DNA from: JBGAJN01 sp044224905
GTDB taxonomy: Bacteria > Verrucomicrobiota > Verrucomicrobiia > Limisphaerales > JBGAJN01
Reading direction: 5' to 3'
Length of the DNA stretch: 64,000 nucleotides
NCBI GenBank assembly: GCA_044224905.1
Contig: JBGAJN010000002.1
Location: 868,001 to 932,000 of the forward strand
Positions 1 to 10,120 of the stretch are shown here, in pieces (positions within the stretch are counted from its first letter, which is position 1; every line of letters starts with the position of its first letter). The position numbers were made by a program, and so were the translations under genes. A model generated the notes under the pieces. It worked only from the letters and a program-made list of their open reading frames with translations, was not told where the DNA came from and did no database searches.

Positions 1-2510
1 GCCACCGCACTTTCGGCGGCCTTCACGTCGCGGTGCGCCAGTTCGGTCGGATCGGTGAGGCGCAGGCGTGTTACGCAATCGAGCACGATGCGTTGCGCCG
101 GGCTGGGCAACGCCGAAAGTTTCTCGCGGGGCAGTTGTTCAAAATGCTCCTCGATCTGTTGCAACTGGAAGAGCAATGAGCGCGGATTCGTGTCGTCGAG
201 CAAGACGAGATCGTAAACCGCGGCGATGTTCGGCAAGACGTTGTAGCGCGAACGGTAGGTGATCGAGCTATCCGCAACCTCGAGCACGGCCTCGAGCACG
301 CTCGTGTTGTCCGCCTCGGACGAACGTAGCGTGCTGCCGAGAAAGGCGCACAAATACAGGGCGCGTTCGATGCGGCGGCCCATATCGAGGAAGCGCCAGC
401 CCTGCGCGCGGGTCATATTTTCCGTGGCAAGACCGTGGAACGCCGCGAGACCGAGCAAGGTGAGATTCAGCACCCCGACCGCATCGCCCGCGAGCATCGC
501 CAGGCTCGACGCCGGTCGCGCGAGGCGATCGTCGAGCTGGCTGACAACGCGCCAGAGATCATTTGACGTGCGGTCGCGCACCATGATCGTGAGGCGTTCC
601 AGTCGATCGGCGATGTAACGCAGACTTCCGATGCGAGCAGGATCGAAAATGGCCGCGAGCAACTCGGCTTCGAGCGCTTCCGCGTTCTTGTGCAGATCGC
701 GCTTCTTGTCGATCGACTCGATCTGCCCGGCGACTTCAAGCGTCTTGAGAATCGGCGCCAGCACGGGCATCGCGCTGCCGGTGCTCTCGGGATTGAAACG
801 CAGCAACGCGCTGCGGAGCAGTCGTGCCGTCGCATCGGCGCGTTCGGCGTAACGGCCAAGCCAGAAAAAATTGTCCGCCATGCGGCTCGGCAGGTTGTTG
901 CCGACGCGGCGAAGTTCCACTGAACGTGCGCCATTGTGCAGCAGCGTGTCTTCGTTGACCGGATCATCGCTGAGCACCCACGTGTCCTTGCTCGCGCCGC
1001 CGCGTTGCATCGAGATGAACCGCGCGGCGTCGTCCGGAGCAATGCGCGCAAGACCACCTGGCATGACCTTGTAACCTTCCGCGGTGGCGACGAGATAAAC
1101 GCGCACGCCGACGGGGCGCGGCGCGAGATTGTCCGCGACCCACGAGGGCGCGGTGGAAAGTTGGATCCGTTCCTGGGCGACGAACAAGTGCGGTTGGAAA
1201 GCCATTCGCCGTTTTAACAACGCCAGTTCCGCTTCGCTCAAGGTCTCGCCGGGCTTCATGCCGGTGACGCGCGAGCGGAACGCGGGCTTCACGAACAGTT
1301 CGTCGAGATGTTCGAGCACGTAACGTTCGGCGGTTTTCTGTCCGCACCACCACGACGCTACGGAAGGAAGTTTCAGTTCTTCACCGAGCACGTGGCGGCA
1401 GAGGCCGGGAAGAAAAGCCATGAACGCCGGGCTTTGCAGCAGGCCGCTGCCGAGCCCGTTGGCGACGGTGACATTGCCCGCGCGCAACGCTTCCACCAGT
1501 CCGGGAACGCCGAGCATTGAGTCATTGCGTAACTCCAGCGGGTCGCAGAAATCGTCATCGACGCGGCGCAGGATCACGTCGACTTGTTCGAGGCCGCTGA
1601 GCGTTTTGAGGAACACGCGGTCGTCGCGGACGGTGAGATCCTGACCTTCCACGAGGCTGTAGCCGAGATAGCGCGCGAGATAGGCCTGTTCGAAATACGT
1701 TTCGTTGTACGGCCCCGGCGTGAGGATTACGACCCGCGGATTGTCCGTGTGACGCTGCACCAATTGCGACAACGATGTCTGCACGTCGCGGAAGAAGCCC
1801 GCGAGCCGGTGAACATTGCAGTCACGAAACGCCTCCGGCAAAATACGCGATGCAACGAGGCGATTGGCCAGTGCGTAGCCGGCTCCCGTGGGAATCTGCG
1901 TGCGGTCGGAAGTGACCCACCATTGCCCATCGGGCGAACGCGCGAGATCGGCGGCGTAAAAATGAAGGAAGCGTCCCTGGGCCGGCGGAATGCCGTGGCA
2001 CGGGCGGAGAAAATCCGGCTGTGCGAAAACGAGCGCGGGGGGAACGCGGCCGGCGCGAATCAAATCCTGCGGGCCGTAGCAGTCGGCGAGGATGCGATTG
2101 ATGAGGTTCGCCCGTTGAATCAGCGCGACCTCGAGCTTCGCCCATTCCTTCGCCGAAATCACCAGCGGGATCGGGTCCAGTTGCCACGGGCGTTCCATTC
2201 CCTGCGGATCGCCGTAGACGTTGTAGGTGATGCCCTGTTCGTGGACGTAGCGGCGACCGGTCTCCCAGCGGCGCTTGATTTCCATCGGCCCCAGCGCGTC
2301 GAGTTCGCGCGTGAAGGTCGTGTAATGTCCGCGCGGTTGGCCCGCGGGATCGACGGCTTCGTCGAAAATATCGTCGAGCGGCCGATAGCCTGACAACAGG
2401 CTCGGCTGGGACTTTCCCGGTTCTTTGGCCACGCTTCCGCTCATCACGTCACTGGTTTGTAACCCAGCGACCGCGAGTTTGCGAGCTTCCTTCTGGCCGC
2501 GCTCAGACAT
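1..2510 (-). CDS. circularly permuted ATP-grasp / alpha-E fusion protein (3' end cut by window)
   Basis: Reading from ATG at 2510 the frame stays open for 836 codons to the window edge, so the C-terminus is missing. The first ~480 residues match the circularly permuted ATP-grasp family (DUF404/DUF407 type), with the same layout as the separate protein at 8494-9936. From about residue 510 the sequence switches to an alpha-E (DUF403) domain, starting near RMADNFFWLGRYAERAD. In other genomes these two domains are separate neighbours or fused, and comparative genomics links them to ATP-dependent peptide-bond formation; substrates are unknown. The start overlaps the stop of the upstream transglutaminase gene by 8 bp, implying translational coupling. 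Confidence 0.9.
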   Translation of the reverse strand, partial: MSERGQKEARKLAVAGLQTSDVMSGSVAKEPGKSQPSLLSGYRPLDDIFDEAVDPAGQPRGHYTTFTRELDALGPMEIKRRWETGRRYVHEQGITYNVYGDPQGMERPWQLDPIPLVISAKEWAKLEVALIQRANLINRILADCYGPQDLIRAGRVPPALVFAQPDFLRPCHGIPPAQGRFLHFYAADLARSPDGQWWVTSDRTQIPTGAGYALANRLVASRILPEAFRDCNVHRLAGFFRDVQTSLSQLVQRHTDNPRVVILTPGPYNETYFEQAYLARYLGYSLVEGQDLTVRDDRVFLKTLSGLEQVDVILRRVDDDFCDPLELRNDSMLGVPGLVEALRAGNVTVANGLGSGLLQSPAFMAFLPGLCRHVLGEELKLPSVASWWCGQKTAERYVLEHLDELFVKPAFRSRVTGMKPGETLSEAELALLKRRMAFQPHLFVAQERIQLSTAPSWVADNLAPRPVGVRVYLVATAEGYKVMPGGLARIAPDDAARFISMQRGGASKDTWVLSDDPVNEDTLLHNGARSVELRRVGNNLPSRMADNFFWLGRYAERADATARLLRSALLRFNPESTGSAMPVLAPILKTLEVAGQIESIDKKRDLHKNAEALEAELLAAIFDPARIGSLRYIADRLERLTIMVRDRTSNDLWRVVSQLDDRLARPASSLAMLAGDAVGVLNLTLLGLAAFHGLATENMTRAQGWRFLDMGRRIERALYLCAFLGSTLRSSEADNTSVLEAVLEVADSSITYRSRYNVLPNIAAVYDLVLLDDTNPRSLLFQLQQIEEHFEQLPREKLSALPSPAQRIVLDCVTRLRLTDPTELAHRDVKAAESAV

Positions 2511-5500
2511 TTCTCAAATCGAGCGTGAACGGAAAGTCCGGGTTCAACTTCAACGGAGCGACGTTAATTTTCCCAGGCGTATGGCCATGGCGGAAGAACC
2601 GCGCCAGTCGACGCGATTCAGCCTCGTAGCTGTTCACCGGGAACTTGTCGTTGCTCCGTCCGCCGGGATGCGCGACGTGATAACTGCAGCCGCCGATCGA
2701 ACGTCCGTTCCACGTATCCACGACGTCAAAAATGAGCGGCCCGTGAACGCCGATGGTCGGTTGCAGGCACTCGGGCGGCTGCCAGGCGCGGTAACGAACG
2801 CCCGCAACGAATTCGCCGTTCGTGCCCGTAGGATGCAGCGGCAGGCGATGCCCGCCGACGGTGACGGCGAAGCGATCGCCTGTGAGTCCGCGGGCTTTGA
2901 CTTGGAGACGTTCAACCGAGCTGTCCACGTAGCGAACGGTGCCGCCGCCGCCCGGTTCCTCGCCGAGGACGTGCCACGGTTCGAGCGCGGTGCGCAGTTC
3001 AATTTGGATGTCGCGCTGTTCTAGATCGCCGACGCGTGGGAAGCGGAATTCGAAATGCGGCGCGAACCAGTCGAACTCAAACGGATATCCTGCTTCGCGC
3101 AGATCGCGAATGACGTCCTTGAAATCCGTCTCGCAGAAGTGTGGGAGCATCCAACGGTCGTGAATGTCCGTGCCCCAGCGCACGAGTTTGTTTTTGTAGG
3201 GCTCGTTCCAGAATTTCGCCACGAGCCCACGCAGGAGCAGGTGTTGCGCGAGGCTCATCCGCGCGTGCGGCGGCATTTCGAAGGCGCGCATTTCAACGAG
3301 GCCGAGGCGGCCCGCGCTGCTTTCGGGCGCGTAGAGTTTATCGATGGAAAACTCGGAGCGATGCGTGTTGCCGCTGGCGTCGATCAGCAGGTTGCGGAAC
3401 AACCGATCGCAGAGCCACGGTGGCGTGTAGCCAAAGTTTTGCGTGTTGCGCTCGAGTTCTTTGAACGCGACTTCGAGTTCGTAGAGCGAGTCGTTGCGCG
3501 CTTCGTCAATGCGCGGTGCCTGCGATGTCGGGCCGATGAACAGTCCGCTGAACAACCAGCTCAGCGACGGATGATTCTGCCAATACGACAGGAGCGAGCG
3601 CAGCAGATCGGGCCGCCGCAAGACCGGTGAGTCGCCCGGCGTTTCGCCGCCGATGATAATGTGATTGCCGCCGCCGGTGCCGGTGTGGCGACCGTCGAGC
3701 ATGAACTTCTCCGTGCCCAAACGCGTCTGGCGGGCTTCTTCGTAAAGCACGGTGGTGCGCTCGACGAGTTCGTCCCACGTTTTGCTCGGGTGAAGATTGA
3801 CTTCGATCACGCCGGGATCGGGCGTGACGGCGAGTTTGTTGAGGCGCGGATCGCGCGGCGGCGTTTCGCCTTCGATGATGACCGGCAGGCCGAGTTCGGT
3901 GACGGCGGTTTCAATGCCGGCAACCAAATCGAGATAATCTTCCGTGGTGGCGACCGGCGGCATGAAGACGTGCAAGCGTCCGTCGCGCGGCTCGACGCAC
4001 AACGCCGTGCGGATGACCCACGGTGCGGATTGACCTTGGACGGGTCGGCGATTCGGATCGAAATCCGGCGGCAGCGGAGGCAACTCGACGCGTTCTTCTT
4101 CAATCTCGCCGCGTTGCTGCGCGCGCTGTCCCGGGCCGTAACCAACGGGAGTAGGCGCACCACCGGAGCGCCGCAGGAAACGTTGACCGGAAGTTTCCGG
4201 ATTTCGCGGCTGATACGGAAACTCCTTCGGCAGCGGCGGCAGTTGCGGATTGGACGGGTCTTGCTGCCAGACCCACGGATAATCTTTCTCGGCTACCCAC
4301 GGAATGGAATCGATCGGCAGGCGCAGGCCCATCGCGGAGTCGCCGGGGATCAGCCACAACGTTTCGTCATCGCGCATGAACCACGCGCCGGACATCCAGC
4401 CCTGCTGATTGCCGTACCACGCCCGCTTGATTGGGAGCGTGTAGCCGACCACTTCGCCGAGCCCGTGTTGAAACAGCCTCGCGATGCGGTCGCGCTCCAA
4501 CTTGTTTTTGAGGTTGGATTTTTCGGGCGTGACGTTGGAGGGGAATCGCCGCTCTTTCCACGTGTAGTAGAACGCGTCTTCGTAGGCCGGAAGCATGTAC
4601 TTCGGATCTGCGCCCGTCACCTTGGCGATGCGGGTGAGCAGTTCCTTCGCGTCCTTCGCGCCGTGGCCGTAATCCTTCGATTCATCGGCGATGAGCGAAT
4701 CGTCTTTCCAGATCGGTACGCCGTCTTTGCGCCAATACGCGGCGAGGGCCCAGCGCGGAAGCTCTTCACCGGGATACCATTTGCCCTGCCCGTAATGCAG
4801 CAGTGAGCCGGGCGCGAACTGCTTGCGCAGGCGTTTGATGAGTTCGCCGGAGAGAATGCGTTTCTTTTGTGAGACCGCGGTGAAGTTCCACTCCGCACCA
4901 TCGGGATCGTCAACCGACACAAACGTCGGCTCGCCGCCCATGGTCAGGCGCACGTCGCCCTTTTTGAGATCGGCATCGATGGCGTGGCCGAGCGATTCGA
5001 TCTGGGTCCATTGCTCGTCGGTATAGGGGAGTGTGACGCGCGGCGATTCGTAAACCCGCGTCACTTTCATCTCGTGGGCAAACTCGCATTCGCATTCGTC
5101 GATCAAGCCGCTGATCGGTGCGGCGCTGGTGGGATCTGGTGCGCAGGCGAGTGGAATGTGGCCCTCGCCGGCTAGCAGGCCGCTCGTCGGATCGAGACCG
5201 ACCCAGCCAGCGCCGGGCAGATAAACTTCCGTCCACGCGTGGAGATCGGTGAAGTCCACTTCTGTTCCGCTGGGGCCATCGAGCGACTTCTGATCCGCCT
5301 TGAGCTGGATCAAGTAACCGCTCACGAAACGCGACGCGAGGCCGAAGTGGCGGAGCAATTGACACAGCAACCACGCGGAGTCGCGGCACGAACCGCTGCC
5401 GAGCGTGAGCGTTTCTTCGGGCGTCTGTACGCCGGGTTCGAGGCGGATTAGATACTTGACGTGCTTCCACAGCATCTGATTGATGCCGACGAGGAAGTCG

Positions 5501-6048
5501 ATCGTGCGCGGGCGCTTGTCGTCCTTTGGTGCCGCGGGAAGCTGGCCGGCCTCTGGCAGGCGGCCGTGGCTGTGCGGACTGACGGGAACTTCGGAATGCG
5601 GAACCGGCGCGTGTTCGGTGTGCACGCCGCTGAGCAGCTCGCGTTGGGCGGCCTTCAGATACGAGGTGAACTTCGGCGTGTTCGCGCAACGCAAGCGAAA
5701 CGGCTCCAGTTCGTGGTCGAGCTGTGAATCGTATTTGAACGGAAATTTTTCCGCGTCGGGTTCGAGGAAAAAATCAAACGGATTGAACACCGCCATCTCG
5801 GCGACGAGATCGACCTCGACGAGAAATTCCTTCGTCTTCTCCGGGAACACGAGCCGGGCGAGGTAGTTGGATTGCGGATCCTGCTGCCAATTGATGAAGT
5901 GCTCCTTCGGCAGCACGTTCAGCGAGTAGCTGAGGATGCGCGTGCGCGCGTGGGGCGCGGGACGCAGGCGGACGACCTGCGGCCCTAGGTTGACGAGCCG
6001 GTCGTATTTGTAGTGAGTGCGATGATGGAGGGCGACGTGGATGGACAT
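2503..6048 (-). CDS. transglutaminase-like / DUF2126 protein
   Basis: A 1,181-residue protein with three parts: a bacterial transglutaminase N-terminal domain (about 1-100), a transglutaminase core, and a long DUF2126 region from about 350 to the end. The catalytic triad is visible: Cys221 in GSGSCRDSAW, His270 in DLHAWTEVYLP, and Asp286 in GLDPTSG. Length and order fit the large transglutaminase/DUF2126 proteins that occur beside circularly permuted ATP-grasp and alpha-E proteins. No signal peptide is seen, so a cytoplasmic role is likely. It may process or form amide bonds on a peptide made by the neighbouring ATP-grasp proteins (inference). The stop overlaps the next gene by 8 bp; 18 bp separate it from pfkA upstream. 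Confidence 0.92.
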   Translation of the reverse strand: MSIHVALHHRTHYKYDRLVNLGPQVVRLRPAPHARTRILSYSLNVLPKEHFINWQQDPQSNYLARLVFPEKTKEFLVEVDLVAEMAVFNPFDFFLEPDAEKFPFKYDSQLDHELEPFRLRCANTPKFTSYLKAAQRELLSGVHTEHAPVPHSEVPVSPHSHGRLPEAGQLPAAPKDDKRPRTIDFLVGINQMLWKHVKYLIRLEPGVQTPEETLTLGSGSCRDSAWLLCQLLRHFGLASRFVSGYLIQLKADQKSLDGPSGTEVDFTDLHAWTEVYLPGAGWVGLDPTSGLLAGEGHIPLACAPDPTSAAPISGLIDECECEFAHEMKVTRVYESPRVTLPYTDEQWTQIESLGHAIDADLKKGDVRLTMGGEPTFVSVDDPDGAEWNFTAVSQKKRILSGELIKRLRKQFAPGSLLHYGQGKWYPGEELPRWALAAYWRKDGVPIWKDDSLIADESKDYGHGAKDAKELLTRIAKVTGADPKYMLPAYEDAFYYTWKERRFPSNVTPEKSNLKNKLERDRIARLFQHGLGEVVGYTLPIKRAWYGNQQGWMSGAWFMRDDETLWLIPGDSAMGLRLPIDSIPWVAEKDYPWVWQQDPSNPQLPPLPKEFPYQPRNPETSGQRFLRRSGGAPTPVGYGPGQRAQQRGEIEEERVELPPLPPDFDPNRRPVQGQSAPWVIRTALCVEPRDGRLHVFMPPVATTEDYLDLVAGIETAVTELGLPVIIEGETPPRDPRLNKLAVTPDPGVIEVNLHPSKTWDELVERTTVLYEEARQTRLGTEKFMLDGRHTGTGGGNHIIIGGETPGDSPVLRRPDLLRSLLSYWQNHPSLSWLFSGLFIGPTSQAPRIDEARNDSLYELEVAFKELERNTQNFGYTPPWLCDRLFRNLLIDASGNTHRSEFSIDKLYAPESSAGRLGLVEMRAFEMPPHARMSLAQHLLLRGLVAKFWNEPYKNKLVRWGTDIHDRWMLPHFCETDFKDVIRDLREAGYPFEFDWFAPHFEFRFPRVGDLEQRDIQIELRTALEPWHVLGEEPGGGGTVRYVDSSVERLQVKARGLTGDRFAVTVGGHRLPLHPTGTNGEFVAGVRYRAWQPPECLQPTIGVHGPLIFDVVDTWNGRSIGGCSYHVAHPGGRSNDKFPVNSYEAESRRLARFFRHGHTPGKINVAPLKLNPDFPFTLDLRNV

Positions 6049-6066
6049 TGCGAAATGGTTTCTGCG

Positions 6067-7452
6067 TCAGTCTTGGAGATAGCGGATACGTTTGTTCACG
6101 TCGGTGTTGATCGAGTGATACGGCTGGGTGAGGTTGCCGGCGGCAAAGAGTGTCTGGCGCATGTGCTCCATGTCGTCGTTGCCGATGGCGTCGGTGAAGA
6201 TCGGTGTGAGATAATCGATGCCCATCCGCGACGGCTTCATGAGCTTGGGATCGTAGAGCGACGGATGCATCGGGCGCGCGTGGATCAAACCCCAGCGATC
6301 GCGGAAGCGGTTCGCATCGTAACCCTCGACGTGGAATCCCTTGCTGGTGCTGTATTGCAACACCGACACGGCGTTGTTGCGGCCCTCGATGAGCAACTCG
6401 ACCGCCTTGCCGCCGAGTTGGGCGGCGTAGAAACGATCGAACAAGATCGGGCGTCCGCCGCGTTGCGTGTGCCCGACTTTACGCGTGAAGATCGCTTCCT
6501 TCGCCGATTCGCCGCGACGGTAGAGCTGGAAGTAGCGATCGCCGATCATCTGAATCAGCTTCGCTCGCAACGCTTCAGCGGCGCCGCTCAACGCCACATT
6601 GCCTGCGGGATCGGTGGTCTTCGATTCGGCGCCGAGTTCGCGGCCTTGTTCATCGACGATGCCTTCGCCGCAAACGATCACGACGTTCTTCTGCAGGTCG
6701 TAAATGTGTTTCACCCGCTCGACGAGGCGTTCGAGATCGAGCGAATGCTCCGGCACCAAAATGATGTCGGGCCGCCCGTAAGCGGAACCGAGCGCGATGT
6801 AGCCGGAGTGCCGCCCCATCACTTCGATGATCGCGATGCGCCGATGACTCTCGGCGGTCGTGCGAATGCGCTCCACGCCGCCAGCGGAAACAAACACGGA
6901 CGTGGCGTAGCCGGGCGTGACGTAGTTGACGATTTGTTCGAGATCGAACTCGGCTCGCGATTCAGAGCGCTTGTAGCGATAGCCGCCTTTGACTGCGGCG
7001 TCGTTAACGCGCACCCATTCGTCGGGCTCGCTTGGATAATTCAGGCCGAGATCATTATCGATCGTCTTCGGCGCGAGCACTGTGGGCAAGCGGTCGGCGA
7101 GCGGTTGCAGGCCGTTGAGCGTGCCGTCGCCGCCGACGCAGATCAGTCCCTCGATCTTTAATTGCTTCAAGCGATCGACGATCTGGTCGAGCTTGGCGTG
7201 TTCGTTCGGGTCGACGAAATCGCGCGAAGAGCCGATCAACGTGCCGCCCTTGGTCGGATCGAGTTCGGGGATTTCCTGGAAGAGGGGATTGAGCAGGACG
7301 TGCGGAACGCGCGGATTGAAAAGGCTGTTGAAGCCCTTGATCAGCCCGACGATCTCGACCTTGAGCTGATTCGCGCGCGTGACCGCGCCGGCTATGGTGG
7401 CGTTCAGGGCAGGGGTGTCCCCGCCCGCGGTGAGAATACCGATGCGTTTCAT
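6067..7452 (-). CDS. pfkA: 6-phosphofructokinase, ATP-type
   Basis: A 461-residue PfkA-family enzyme converting fructose 6-phosphate to fructose 1,6-bisphosphate in glycolysis. Family motifs are in order: phosphate-donor site GGDG at 107-110, catalytic PKTIDND at 128-134, substrate-binding MGRHSGY, and GHTQRGGRP toward the C-terminus. The residue after GGD is Gly; pyrophosphate-dependent enzymes usually have Asp there, so ATP is the predicted donor. It is longer than the E. coli enzyme (about 320 residues) and resembles the longer group III/X forms. It lies between the alpha-E gene (33 bp upstream) and the transglutaminase gene (18 bp downstream), so it is probably cotranscribed with them, which is odd for a glycolytic gene. 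Confidence 0.93.
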   Translation of the reverse strand: MKRIGILTAGGDTPALNATIAGAVTRANQLKVEIVGLIKGFNSLFNPRVPHVLLNPLFQEIPELDPTKGGTLIGSSRDFVDPNEHAKLDQIVDRLKQLKIEGLICVGGDGTLNGLQPLADRLPTVLAPKTIDNDLGLNYPSEPDEWVRVNDAAVKGGYRYKRSESRAEFDLEQIVNYVTPGYATSVFVSAGGVERIRTTAESHRRIAIIEVMGRHSGYIALGSAYGRPDIILVPEHSLDLERLVERVKHIYDLQKNVVIVCGEGIVDEQGRELGAESKTTDPAGNVALSGAAEALRAKLIQMIGDRYFQLYRRGESAKEAIFTRKVGHTQRGGRPILFDRFYAAQLGGKAVELLIEGRNNAVSVLQYSTSKGFHVEGYDANRFRDRWGLIHARPMHPSLYDPKLMKPSRMGIDYLTPIFTDAIGNDDMEHMRQTLFAAGNLTQPYHSINTDVNKRIRYLQD

Positions 7453-7485
7453 AGGTTGGACCGACCGACCGCCGCAACCGCAGGT

Positions 7486-8493
7486 TTACTGCTGCTGTTG
7501 CTGCTGTTGAATTTCATCCTCCAGCGGGTTGATCTGCTGGAAGATGTAGGCGCGGAAAAGTGCCTCGCCGATGGCGTTGAACTTCTGCTGCAAAACGTCG
7601 AGGTAATCGTGCAGGCCGTACGCGAAGACTTCCTCGATGGAGCTGAACTGCAATTCCGCGAGCAACCGGCCCGCGAGCTTTTCCCCGTCGTTGCAGAAGC
7701 GGCCTTCTGGCGTGCCGGAAATGCGACGGAGCGCGCTGTTGACCTGCGCGATGCAGAATTCCACCGAGCGGGGGAAATCTTCACTCAAGAGCAAAAACTC
7801 CGCGACCTTCACAGGATTCACGTCCGCAGAATGAATGCTCTTGTACGCGTCCCACGCGCTGCACGAGCGGAGAATGGCCGACCACTCGAGCGCCTCGGTC
7901 TGGCTGATTGCGGTCGGCATGCCCTTCGCGGGGAGTGATTCGTAGCGCACATCGAGGATACGCGTCGTCTTGTCGGCGCGTTCGAGATATTTCCCGACCT
8001 GAAGGAACTGCCAGCCCTCGTTGCGAACAACGGTGGCGTCGATCAAGCCTTGCAGGTGCAGCGAACTCGATTTGACCTCTTCAAAGAAATCATGGGGATC
8101 TCCCTTCCAAACCGTGCGGGCGCGCGGTGAGTGGAGGAAGAGATACAGGCGATTCAACTCTTCCCACAGTTCAATCGTGATCTGGTCGCGCACCATGCGG
8201 GCGTTTTCGCGCGCGGAGGAAACGGAACTCACGATCGAGTTCGGGTTTTCCTGTTGAAACACCATGAACTCCGTGACGGTCTGTCCAGTGGCTTTCTTGT
8301 GCAGTTCGAAGAACGCCTTCTCATCGCCAGCGCTTTGCACGATCGGCACCCAATGCTTCGCCAGCGTTTGATCGTTGAGATCGCGGAAGTCGAGCAGGAG
8401 TTGGAGATTCACGTCCACGATGCGGGCGATGTTGTCGGCCCGCTCGATGTAGCGGCTCATCCAGTAGAGAGAATTGGCAACTCGGCTTAGCAT
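7486..8493 (-). CDS. alpha-E domain protein (DUF403)
   Basis: A 335-residue, mostly helical protein starting MLSRVANSLYWMSRYIERAD, the signature opening of alpha-E proteins. It is one half of the ATP-grasp/alpha-E pair, here encoded separately, whereas the gene at 1-2510 carries both halves fused. The start codon directly abuts the TAA of the ATP-grasp gene (TAAATG), so the two are surely cotranslated. Biochemical function is not established; a scaffold or helper for the ATP-grasp enzyme is inferred from the constant neighbourhood. The C-terminus ends in a run of seven glutamines encoded by a CAG/CAA repeat. Confidence 0.9.
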   Translation of the reverse strand: MLSRVANSLYWMSRYIERADNIARIVDVNLQLLLDFRDLNDQTLAKHWVPIVQSAGDEKAFFELHKKATGQTVTEFMVFQQENPNSIVSSVSSARENARMVRDQITIELWEELNRLYLFLHSPRARTVWKGDPHDFFEEVKSSSLHLQGLIDATVVRNEGWQFLQVGKYLERADKTTRILDVRYESLPAKGMPTAISQTEALEWSAILRSCSAWDAYKSIHSADVNPVKVAEFLLLSEDFPRSVEFCIAQVNSALRRISGTPEGRFCNDGEKLAGRLLAELQFSSIEEVFAYGLHDYLDVLQQKFNAIGEALFRAYIFQQINPLEDEIQQQQQQQ

Positions 8494-9936
8494 TTATTCA
8501 TCTCCATACAAAACCCACGTGTCCTTGCTGCCGCCGCCCTGCGAAGAGTTCACCACGAGGGAACCCTTGCGCAACGCGACGCGCGTGAGTCCGCCGGGAA
8601 CGATCACGGTCTTTTCACCGTACAGAATGAACGGCCGCAGATCGATGTGTCGGCCTTCGAAGCCGTCGCCTTCGCAGTAGGTCGGATGGCGCGACAGCGA
8701 AATCATCGGTTGCGCGATGAAGTTGCGCGGGTCTTGCTCGATCTTTTTGCGGAAATCTTCAATCTCCTTCTTGGGCGCCTTCGGTCCCATCAACATGCCG
8801 TAGCCGCCGGATTCGTTGGCGGCTTTCACGACGAGCTTTTCCAAGTTCTCGAGAATGTATTTCTTGTCTGGTTCCTCGCTGGCGAGGTAGGTAGGCACGT
8901 TGTCCAGCAACGGCTCCTGATCCAGATAATACTTAATCATCTTCGGCACGAAGTAATACATCACCTTGTCGTCAGCGATGCCGGTGCCGATGGAGTTCGC
9001 GAGCGAGACGTTGCCGGCGCGATAGGCATTGATCAGCCCGGGCACGCCCAGCGCGGAGTCGCGGCGGAACACTGTCGGATCGAGAAAGTCATCGTCGATG
9101 CGGCGATAAATCACGTGCACCGGCTGGAGGCCCTTGGTCGTGCGCATGTAGACGCGCGCGTCGCGCACGAGCAGATCGCGGCCTTCTACGATCTGGATAC
9201 CCATCTGCCGCGCGAGGTACGTGTGCTCGAAGTAAGCGCTGTTGTAAGCGCCCGGCGTTAGCAACACGACGGTCGGATTCGCCACGCCCTTGGGCGCGAT
9301 GTAATCGAGCACTTTCAGCAACTCCGCCGAGTAATGATCCACCGGCCGCACGCCGACGCTTTCGAACAGTTCGGGGAACGTGCGCTTCAAGGCGCGGCGG
9401 TTTTCGAGGACGTAGGAAACGCCCGAGGGCGTGCGTCCGTTGTCTTCGAGGACGAGGTATTTGCCCTTGTCATCGCGGATCAGGTCCGTGCCGCAGATGT
9501 GGATATAAATATCCTTTGGCACCTGAAATCCCACGAACTCGCGCCGGAAATGTTTCGCGGAAAGAATGTAATAGGGCGGAATCACGCCGTCCTTCACGAT
9601 GTGCTGCTCGTGATAAATGTCGTGGAGGAACAGGTTCAACGCCGTGATGCGTTGCACGAGGCCGGCCTCGAGCTTCTCCCACTCCGCGGCGGGTATGATG
9701 CGCGGAATCAAGTCGAACGGGAAAATGCGCTCGGTGCCCTTGGAATCGCCGTAGACATTGAACGTGATGCCCTGGCGCAGAAACGCGAGATCCACCGCGC
9801 GACGTTTCTCATCAAACTCCTCGTTGCTCAGGCCCGCCATGCGCTCCCGAAACTTCCGGTAATGCCCGCGCACATCCGTCCCGCTGGTGAACATTTCATC
9901 GAAGAAGCCTTCGACGTTATATTTATCCTTCAACAC
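8494..9936 (-). CDS. circularly permuted ATP-grasp protein (DUF404/407)
   Basis: A 480-residue protein beginning MLKDKYNVEGFFDEMF, with the conserved blocks typical of the circularly permuted ATP-grasp group: GITFNVYGD, PFDLIPRIIP, LVLEDNGRTPSGVSYV, VIYRRIDDDFLDP and a C-terminal glycine-rich SSQGGGSKDTWVL. ATP-grasp enzymes couple ATP hydrolysis to ligation of a carboxylate to an amine; the substrate here is unknown. It is the first gene of the minus-strand cluster, so the promoter should lie in the 184-bp gap shared with the divergent TSUP gene. The homologous N-terminal half of the fused protein at 1-2510 is a paralogue. Confidence 0.9.
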   Translation of the reverse strand: MLKDKYNVEGFFDEMFTSGTDVRGHYRKFRERMAGLSNEEFDEKRRAVDLAFLRQGITFNVYGDSKGTERIFPFDLIPRIIPAAEWEKLEAGLVQRITALNLFLHDIYHEQHIVKDGVIPPYYILSAKHFRREFVGFQVPKDIYIHICGTDLIRDDKGKYLVLEDNGRTPSGVSYVLENRRALKRTFPELFESVGVRPVDHYSAELLKVLDYIAPKGVANPTVVLLTPGAYNSAYFEHTYLARQMGIQIVEGRDLLVRDARVYMRTTKGLQPVHVIYRRIDDDFLDPTVFRRDSALGVPGLINAYRAGNVSLANSIGTGIADDKVMYYFVPKMIKYYLDQEPLLDNVPTYLASEEPDKKYILENLEKLVVKAANESGGYGMLMGPKAPKKEIEDFRKKIEQDPRNFIAQPMISLSRHPTYCEGDGFEGRHIDLRPFILYGEKTVIVPGGLTRVALRKGSLVVNSSQGGGSKDTWVLYGDE

Positions 9937-10120
9937 GCAATCAGATTAGATGCGAACGCCCCGACGGTGGACAAGTCAAATTCCCGACCCTCGCCTCCAA
10001 AACTTTCATGGTTCGCGTGAATGAAATGAAACGCGCTAAAAACCGGTCTTTTCTTGCCAATCTGTGCCGATTTGCGCTCGATTTTCCCCGGCCGACTTCT
10101 AACCTGCGGGCGCTTTGACG

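Noticed and set aside
6067..7452. Pyrophosphate-dependent phosphofructokinase.
   Set aside because: GGDG at 107-110 instead of GGDD, which favours ATP.
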